Assembly (NCBI GenBank): GCA_015057205.1
Contig: SVEW01000074.1
Coordinates: forward strand, 1-10,903
From: Lachnospiraceae bacterium
Lineage (GTDB): Bacteria > Bacillota > Clostridia > Lachnospirales > Lachnospiraceae
DNA: 10,903 nucleotides
Reading direction: 5' to 3'
Positions 6,475-10,903 of this stretch are shown here, piece after piece. The first letter of the stretch is position 1. Each line of letters starts with the position of its first letter. Under the pieces are notes generated by a model that saw nothing but the letters and a program-made list of their open reading frames with translations, was not told the DNA's origin and did no database searches. A program made the position numbers and the translations under genes.

Positions 6475-6504
6475 TTGCGAATAGATTTAATTCCATAGTA
6501 TAAT
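6475..6504 (+). promoter_or_regulatory. Promoter of the Rpn-family gene
   Basis: TTGCGA (6475-6480), an 18-bp spacer and TATAAT (6499-6504). A start near 6511 leaves a leader of about 77 nt to the ATG at 6588. Confidence 0.65.
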
Positions 6505-6587
6505 AACGTTATCAATGGATATTTTCTGAGATGCTTCTTGCTGTTTGTCTATTCATAATGAGTAAAAACAGGGCAAAGGAGTATCAA

Positions 6588-7496
6588 ATGGGAAAAAAGG
6601 ATTTAACTGAGAAGTTGTTGATGGATTACAATGATGTCTTCGCAGATATTTTGAATGCGTATTTGTTTGGTGGGGAAGAGTATATTAAGCCGGAATGCCT
6701 AGAAAATATTTCGGTACATTCTCAATACAAAGAAGCGAAAGGGGAATTGCACGAGCAGGAGCGTGATGTGGTTAAGTATTATAATCACGATCGCATTCGA
6801 TTGCATTTGGGAATATTTGGCATTGAAAATCAGAGCACCATTGATTCGCAAATGCCGTTGCGAATGATGGGTTATGATGGGGCGAATTACAGAATGCAGT
6901 ATCACAAGAAAGATCCCGTACCAGTAATTTCCATTGTGTTGTATTTTGGTATCAAGGAGAAATGGGATACGAATTTGAATCTGAGTGACTGCATGGATAT
7001 TATGCCGGAATTTGAACCGTATTTTAATGATTATAAGGTTCATGTTATTAACGTTGCGTGGGAAGAAGAGAAGAATAAACTGTTAAAAGGAGATTTTGCT
7101 ATTGTGGCGGATTTCTTTGAGAAAATGCGAAAAAATCCGGATTATATACCGGATAACCCTCAGAAGATTCAGCATGTGGATGAAGTGCTAAAACTTTTGT
7201 CGGTTTTTTCGGATGATGAGCGTTATGTTCAAATTAGGAGAGAGCTAAGCAGTAAAGGAGGCGGAGTGAATATGTGTGAAGTAGCAGAAAGACTCGAGAA
7301 AATTGGGATGGAGAAAGGCCTGAAGCAAGGAATAGAGCAAGGAATAGAGCAAGGAATAGAACAGGCCCGCTTGGAAGCAATTTGCAATATGCTAGATTTG
7401 GGGTTGAGTGAAGAACAGATATTGCAAAAATATGATTGGAATGAAATAGAAAAAGCAAAGTCTATTCGTTTAGAAGAAGCGCAGAATGAGAAATAG
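6588..7496 (+). CDS. Rpn-family recombination-promoting nuclease / putative transposase (YhgA-like)
   Basis: A 302-residue protein. The start at 6588 is chosen because AAAGGAG (6575-6581) lies 6 nt upstream and MGKKDLTEKLLMDYNDVFADILNAYLFGG is the usual start of this family; an in-frame ATG at 6531 has no ribosome binding site. Rpn proteins are PD-(D/E)XK-type DNA endonucleases linked in E. coli to RecA-independent recombination; 'transposase_31' is a historical name. Visible core elements are D60 in QERDVVKYY, E80-x-Q82 in GIENQ (the E-x-Q form of the active site), MPLRMMGYDG (89-98) and VISIVLYFG (113-121). VADFFEKMRKNPDY and HVDEVLKLLSVFSDD follow, then a C-terminal coiled region with GIEQ repeats (249-259) and a small helical end, LGLSEEQI. 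No terminal inverted repeats or target duplications flank it. It stands alone behind its own promoter, next to a tRNA operon. No terminator is obvious after it. Confidence 0.88.
   Translation: MGKKDLTEKLLMDYNDVFADILNAYLFGGEEYIKPECLENISVHSQYKEAKGELHEQERDVVKYYNHDRIRLHLGIFGIENQSTIDSQMPLRMMGYDGANYRMQYHKKDPVPVISIVLYFGIKEKWDTNLNLSDCMDIMPEFEPYFNDYKVHVINVAWEEEKNKLLKGDFAIVADFFEKMRKNPDYIPDNPQKIQHVDEVLKLLSVFSDDERYVQIRRELSSKGGGVNMCEVAERLEKIGMEKGLKQGIEQGIEQGIEQARLEAICNMLDLGLSEEQILQKYDWNEIEKAKSIRLEEAQNEK
7329..7364 (+). repeat. 12-bp in-frame tandem repeat coding for GIEQ x3
   Basis: GGAATAGAGCAA at 7329-7340 and 7341-7352, then a third copy with two changes (GGAATAGAACAG) at 7353-7364. Each unit adds Gly-Ile-Glu-Gln to the C-terminal helical part of the Rpn-family protein. 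The first two copies are identical, so slippage could change copy number without breaking the frame. Confidence 0.92.
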
Positions 7497-7531
7497 TTGA
7501 TAGGAATGTGAAAAAAACTTGAAAAAAGTAT

Positions 7532-7560
7532 TTGCAAACCATGGACGACTATGATATAAT
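7532..7560 (+). promoter_or_regulatory. Outer promoter upstream of ispF
   Basis: TTGCAA (7532-7537), a 17-bp spacer and consensus TATAAT (7555-7560). Transcription would begin near 7567, about 168 nt upstream of ispF. Confidence 0.75.
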
Positions 7561-7566
7561 GAATAA

Positions 7567-7676
7567 ATCAGGGACAATTATTCTCTCAATTGTTAAGACT
7601 TTCATCGAATTGTCCGATAATACTAGTACAAAGATAAAGGGGAATGACTTAGTGAACTCTAGGTTGTTCTTTTTTA
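7567..7676 (+). ncRNA. Possible untranslated leader or small RNA of unknown type upstream of ispF
   Basis: This stretch starts at the predicted start of the outer promoter and runs to a T run at 7670-7675. GGACAATT (7572-7579) can pair with AATTGTCC (7608-7615), or its inner ACAATT with the nearer AATTGT (7588-7593), so two mutually exclusive folds exist. A short stem GAAC/GTTC (7654-7657 with 7666-7669) precedes the T run, but four pairs make a weak terminator. It lacks the T-box signature expected if it sensed tRNA-Cys, and I recognise no riboswitch class. There is no ORF with more than a few codons behind its AAAGGGG. An ordinary promoter-proximal spacer is the main alternative. Confidence 0.35.
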
Positions 7677-7677
7677 T

Positions 7678-7706
7678 TTGCGTAAAAAGCGTAATGATGC
7701 TATAAT
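7678..7706 (+). promoter_or_regulatory. Inner promoter of the ispF-cysS-mrnC-rlmB cluster
   Basis: TTGCGT (7678-7683), a 17-bp spacer and consensus TATAAT (7701-7706). A start near 7713 gives a short leader of about 22 nt containing the AAGGAG of ispF. Confidence 0.75.
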
Positions 7707-7734
7707 AGTTCTGATTGTAAAAGGAGCGAAACCT

Positions 7735-8310
7735 ATGAGAATTGGAACGGGATACGATGTTCATAAATTGGTTGAGAATCGCAAGTTGATTCTTGGCGGT
7801 GTAGAGATTGAGCATACGTTGGGATTGTTGGGGCATTCTGATGCGGATGTTCTTTTGCATGCAATTATGGATGCGTTACTTGGTGCTGCGGCGCTTGGAG
7901 ACATTGGAAAGCATTTTCCGGATACCGATGAGCGGTATAAGGGGATTTCGAGTTTGAAGCTAATGGCACATGTCAAGGAGCTAATCGAACAAAAGGGGTA
8001 TGTGGTGGGCAATGTGGATGCGACAATTATTGCGCAGAAGCCGAAACTACGCCCGTATATAGAGGAAATGGAACGAAATATCGCAAAGACGTTGGAAATT
8101 TCGGAGTCACAGGTGAATGTGAAGGCAACAACGGAAGAACACCTGGGGTTTACCGGACGGGAAGAAGGAATTTCGGCGCAGGCGGTTTGTTTACTTGAAA
8201 ATTTTTATGAGGGCAGTTTTGCGGTGGCGGATAGCCAGCAGGCTAGTGGGGCAACGGATCGATGTAGTCGCTGTTGTGGATGCCATAAACAGACCAATCA
8301 GGAAGAATGA
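7735..8310 (+). CDS. ispF: 2-C-methyl-D-erythritol 2,4-cyclodiphosphate synthase with a Cys-rich C-terminal tail
   Basis: Cyclises CDP-ME 2-phosphate to MEcPP with release of CMP, in the non-mevalonate isoprenoid pathway; IspF proteins form trimers with a divalent metal. The start is ATG 7735, with AAGGAG (7721-7726) 8 nt upstream; the frame is open further upstream to TTG 7678, but that lies in the inner promoter. Family hallmarks are RIGTGYDVHKL with metal ligands Asp8 and His10, GHSDADVLLHAIMDALLGA with His42, LGDIGKHFPDTD with Asp56, and KATTEEHLGFTGREEGISAQAV at 130-151. The usual family length is about 157-160; this one is 191 residues. The extra tail from about residue 158 holds Cys177, Cys180, Cys181, Cys183 and His184. 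It is the first gene of the housekeeping cluster, 20 nt from the preferred cysS start. Confidence 0.96.
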   Translation: MRIGTGYDVHKLVENRKLILGGVEIEHTLGLLGHSDADVLLHAIMDALLGAAALGDIGKHFPDTDERYKGISSLKLMAHVKELIEQKGYVVGNVDATIIAQKPKLRPYIEEMERNIAKTLEISESQVNVKATTEEHLGFTGREEGISAQAVCLLENFYEGSFAVADSQQASGATDRCSRCCGCHKQTNQEE

Positions 8311-8330
8311 CGGAAAGAGGAAGAGAGAAA

Positions 8331-9761
8331 ATGGAAAATAGATTTCAGATGTTTAATACACTGACACGTACCGTAGAGACAATTATACCGAATGAAGATG
8401 GAAAGATTAAGATGTATACCTGCGGACCAACGGTATATCATTTTGCCCATGTAGGTAATTTGCGAAGCTACATTATGGAAGATGTATTGGAGAAGAGTCT
8501 GCGTTTTATCGGCTACGATGTGAAACGTGTTATGAATATTACGGATGTAGGGCATCTTTCGGATGATGCAGATGCCGGTGAAGATAAGATGTTAAAAGGC
8601 GCGAAACGTGAGAACAAGACGGTCATGGAGATTGCCAAGTTCTATACCGATGCGTTTTTTAAAGACTGCGATGCTTTGAATATCAAGCGTCCGGATGTGG
8701 TGGAACCGGCAACCAATTGTATTCCGGAATTTATCCACATGGTAGAAGTGCTTTTGGAAAAAGGGTACGCATACCTTGCAGGAGGCAACGTTTATTTTGA
8801 TACATCCAAGTTGGATGATTATTTGGTATTTTCCTCCGCGGCAGAGAAAGAAGCCTTGAAAGAAGGTGTTCGTGATGACGTGGATGTAGATGAGAATAAG
8901 AAGAATAAGAGTGATTTCGTATTGTGGTTTACCAAATCTAAGTTTGAAGATCAGGCGTTAAAATGGGACAGCCCATGGGGCGTTGGTTATCCGGGATGGC
9001 ATATTGAGTGTTCTTGCATCAGTATGAAACACTTAGGGGAATACATGGATATTCACTGTGGTGGTATTGATAATATGTTCCCGCATCATACCAATGAGAT
9101 TGCACAATCTGAGGCTTATTTGGGACATAAATGGTGTAACTATTGGTTGCATGTACACCATTTGAATGAAAAAGGTGGAAAGATGAGCAAGTCAAAAGGA
9201 AATTTCTTAACGTTATCTCTTTTGACCGAGCAAGGCTATGCACCGGTGATTTACCGTATGTTCTGTCTGCAGTCTCATTATAGAAAACCATTGGAGTTTT
9301 CTTATGATGTTCTGGATAATATGAAGAACACCTATGATAAATTAATCAAGAAGATTGCGGAAATTCCTACAGAGGGCGATGTGGACGAAGAGGCATACGC
9401 TACATATCGCCGCAAGTTTGAGGATTGCCTGTGTAACGATGTAAATACATCTACCGCTATTACGGTTATCTACGATTTAATAAAGAGTGATGTAAACGGC
9501 GCAACCAAGCGTAAGATTATTGGCGATTGTGATTATGTATTGAGCCTTGATTTGTTAAAAAATGCGGATGCGTTGAAAACTGGTGCAACTGCTAACGTGG
9601 ATGCAGAACTGGAAAGTTTTATTCGGGATAAAATTGCAGAGCGCAAGGAAGCAAAGAAAGCAAAGGATTTTGCTAAGGCGGATGCAATTCGTGAAGAACT
9701 TTTGCAGAAGGGTGTAGCTATCAAAGATACCAGAGAAGGAACGGTCTGGGAACTGGTATAA
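8331..9761 (+). CDS. cysS: Cysteinyl-tRNA synthetase
   Basis: A class I aminoacyl-tRNA synthetase that charges tRNA-Cys with cysteine in the cytosol. 476 residues from ATG 8331, which has AGAGGAAG (8316-8323) at suitable spacing. An alternative in-frame ATG at 8307 overlaps the ispF stop as ATGA and would add eight polar residues, but its AGGA is only 3 nt away. The HIGH-type signature is HVGN (40-43) after MYTCGPTVYHFA; the KMSKS loop is GGKMSKSKGN with Lys284-Ser288. Zinc ligands expected for the family are all present: Cys31, Cys227 in WHIECS, and His252 and Glu256 in FPHHTNEIAQSEA. The C-terminal helical end has the usual RKEAKKAKDFAKADAIREEL segment. No T-box precedes it. In Bacillus, gltX and cysE lie between ispF and cysS; they are absent here. 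Confidence 0.96.
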   Translation: MENRFQMFNTLTRTVETIIPNEDGKIKMYTCGPTVYHFAHVGNLRSYIMEDVLEKSLRFIGYDVKRVMNITDVGHLSDDADAGEDKMLKGAKRENKTVMEIAKFYTDAFFKDCDALNIKRPDVVEPATNCIPEFIHMVEVLLEKGYAYLAGGNVYFDTSKLDDYLVFSSAAEKEALKEGVRDDVDVDENKKNKSDFVLWFTKSKFEDQALKWDSPWGVGYPGWHIECSCISMKHLGEYMDIHCGGIDNMFPHHTNEIAQSEAYLGHKWCNYWLHVHHLNEKGGKMSKSKGNFLTLSLLTEQGYAPVIYRMFCLQSHYRKPLEFSYDVLDNMKNTYDKLIKKIAEIPTEGDVDEEAYATYRRKFEDCLCNDVNTSTAITVIYDLIKSDVNGATKRKIIGDCDYVLSLDLLKNADALKTGATANVDAELESFIRDKIAERKEAKKAKDFAKADAIREELLQKGVAIKDTREGTVWELV

Positions 9762-9772
9762 GAGGTGATTGT

Positions 9773-10204
9773 TTGTTAGAAGAAGGAATTGATCGTTATA
9801 TTAAAGAACAATTTGGAATTCCGGAGGTGGACATCCGGACGTATTCGCCGCTGACACTGGCGTATATTGGTGATGGGATTTTTGACCTGATTATCCGCTC
9901 CATCGTAGTTGGAAAAGGGAACACGCGTGCCAGTGAGCTTCATAAGCGTACCAGCAACGTGGTCAAAGCGGCTAGTCAGTCTGCCATGATGGAGAAGTTA
10001 AAGCCGCATCTGACGGAAGAAGAGGAAGCAGTTTATAGGCGTGGTCGCAATGCCAAGTCGCCGACTATGGCGAAGAATGCTACCATGTCGGATTATCGAA
10101 GAGCCACCGGATTTGAAGCGCTGATGGGATTTTTGTATCTTACGGACCAGGTGCCGCGACTGATTGAACTTGTGAAGATTGGTCTTTCCGGTGAAGAATT
10201 ATAA
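9773..10204 (+). CDS. mrnC: Mini-ribonuclease III
   Basis: A 143-residue RNase III-type catalytic domain without a double-stranded RNA binding domain. In Bacillus subtilis MrnC trims the ends of 23S rRNA precursor. It starts at TTG 9773, behind AGAGGTGA (9761-9768); no in-frame ATG would keep the conserved N-terminus. Key segments are YSPLTLAYIGDGIFDLIIR with catalytic Asp34, the basic RRGRNAKSPTMAKNATMSDYRRATG, and GFEALMGFLYL with Glu115, the second catalytic acid. It lies 11 nt after cysS and 10 nt before rlmB, in the order conserved across Firmicutes, consistent with one rRNA- and translation-linked operon. Confidence 0.95.
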   Translation: MLEEGIDRYIKEQFGIPEVDIRTYSPLTLAYIGDGIFDLIIRSIVVGKGNTRASELHKRTSNVVKAASQSAMMEKLKPHLTEEEEAVYRRGRNAKSPTMAKNATMSDYRRATGFEALMGFLYLTDQVPRLIELVKIGLSGEEL

Positions 10205-10214
10205 AGAGGTATCT

Positions 10215-10903
10215 ATGGAAGAGAATAAAGTAATAAATGAACAGAAGATTGAAGGACGTAACGCGGTATTAGAAGCGTTTCGCGCCGGTAAGACGATTGA
10301 CAAAGTTTACATTTTGGACGGATGTCAGGATGGACCGATTCGTACGATTGTACGCGAGGCAAGAAAGCATGATACGTTGTTGCAGTTTGTAAAGAAAGAG
10401 CGTTTAGATCAGCTTTCTGAAACCGGAACGCATCAGGGCGTAATTGCAGTAATTGCTGCCTATGAGTACGCTGAAGTTTCGGATATTTTGCAAAAAGCAA
10501 GGGATAAAGGAGAAGATCCGTTTATCTTTATTTTGGATAATATTGAAGATCCTCACAATCTGGGAGCGATTATCCGTACTGCTAATCTGGCTGGGGCACA
10601 TGGCGTCATTATTCCAAAACGCAGAGCGGTTGGCTTGACGGCCACGGTTGCAAGAACCAGTGCGGGTGCAATTAATTTTACGCCGGTTGCAAAAGTGACA
10701 AATTTGACCAATACCATTAAGGAATTGAAAGAGGAAGGTATGTGGTTTGTCTGCGCAGATATGAATGGAGAAAGCATGTATAACTTAAACCTTACCGGAC
10801 CAATCGGAATGGTGATTGGTAACGAAGGTGAGGGCGTAGGCAAGCTTGTAAAAGAGAACTGCGACATGATTGCTTCCATTCCCATGAAGGGGGATATTGA
10901 TTC
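10215..10903 (+). CDS. rlmB: TrmH/SpoU-family 23S rRNA (guanosine-2'-O-)-methyltransferase, RlmB-like (3'-truncated by the window)
   Basis: A SAM-dependent 2'-O-ribose methyltransferase of the SPOUT class; the RlmB branch modifies G2251 (E. coli numbering) in 23S rRNA. ATG 10215 follows AAAGAGGT (10203-10210) by 4 nt. 229 whole codons are visible before the window ends, just short of the usual C-terminus of about 240-250 residues. An N-terminal substrate-binding domain (IEGRNAVLEAFRAGKTIDKVYI, QGVIAVIAAYEY) precedes motif 1, LDNIEDPHNLGAIIRTA (107-123, Asn115 and Arg121), and motif 2, GMVIGNEGEGV (198-208). The start of motif 3, IPMKGDID, is cut at the window edge. Context after mrnC matches yacO/rlmB of Bacillus; the precise target nucleotide is inferred. 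Confidence 0.93.
   Translation, partial: MEENKVINEQKIEGRNAVLEAFRAGKTIDKVYILDGCQDGPIRTIVREARKHDTLLQFVKKERLDQLSETGTHQGVIAVIAAYEYAEVSDILQKARDKGEDPFIFILDNIEDPHNLGAIIRTANLAGAHGVIIPKRRAVGLTATVARTSAGAINFTPVAKVTNLTNTIKELKEEGMWFVCADMNGESMYNLNLTGPIGMVIGNEGEGVGKLVKENCDMIASIPMKGDID

Noticed and set aside
6531..6587. Earlier ATG start for the Rpn-family protein (19 extra residues)
   Set aside because: No ribosome binding site precedes 6531, while AAAGGAG sits ideally before 6588, where the familiar family N-terminus begins.
7322..7364. CRISPR-like or iteron-like repeat array
   Set aside because: The repeats are 12 bp, directly adjacent and in frame in a coding sequence, with no spacers.
7567..7734. T-box riboswitch controlling the cysS operon
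   Set aside because: There is no AGGGTGG-type T-box core and no strong terminator/antiterminator pair. The short inverted repeats do not match the class.

Overview
The window looks like a chromosomal segment of a low-to-mid GC Firmicute, most likely a Lachnospiraceae-type Clostridium relative. The reasons are: a long single-chain PurL with a fused glutaminase domain; the Firmicute gene order ispF-cysS-mrnC-rlmB; an Rpn/YhgA-like protein of the type common in that family; textbook SigA promoters; and GGAGG-type ribosome binding sites with some TTG and GTG starts. This placement comes from protein and gene-order recognition, not from a search.

Layout. (1) 1-2393: the 3' two thirds of purL, ended by a strong intrinsic terminator. 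(2) 2445-6000: the most interesting part. A 596-residue regulator with two XRE/Rgg-like helix-turn-helix motifs exactly 289 residues apart converges on a 67-codon gene for a small secreted peptide, and the two share a bidirectional terminator. The peptide gene diverges from a gene for a secreted papain-like cysteine peptidase. Their shared upstream region holds a perfect 15-bp inverted repeat, with each arm exactly 21 bp upstream of the -35 box of the promoter it faces. The arrangement suggests one regulator controlling both genes, and possibly a peptide-signalling (RRNPP-like) module. That function is inference. (3) 6089-6328: a two-tRNA operon (Val-TAC, Met-CAT) with promoter and terminator. 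(4) 6475-7496: an Rpn-family (PD-(D/E)XK, 'transposase_31') gene with its own promoter and an in-frame 12-bp tandem repeat. (5) 7532-10903: a housekeeping cluster, ispF, cysS, mrnC and rlmB, closely spaced and probably co-transcribed. It is preceded by two good promoters, and the outer one makes a leader or small RNA of about 110 nt that I do not recognise.

How the genes fit together. The two ends of the window are core metabolism and translation: purine synthesis, isoprenoid precursors, Cys-tRNA charging, 23S rRNA maturation and 2'-O-methylation. The middle is accessory. No phage, insertion-sequence or CRISPR structure is visible. Gaps between genes are all under about 300 bases; their contents (promoters, terminators, the inverted repeat, the leader, one hairpin) are listed.
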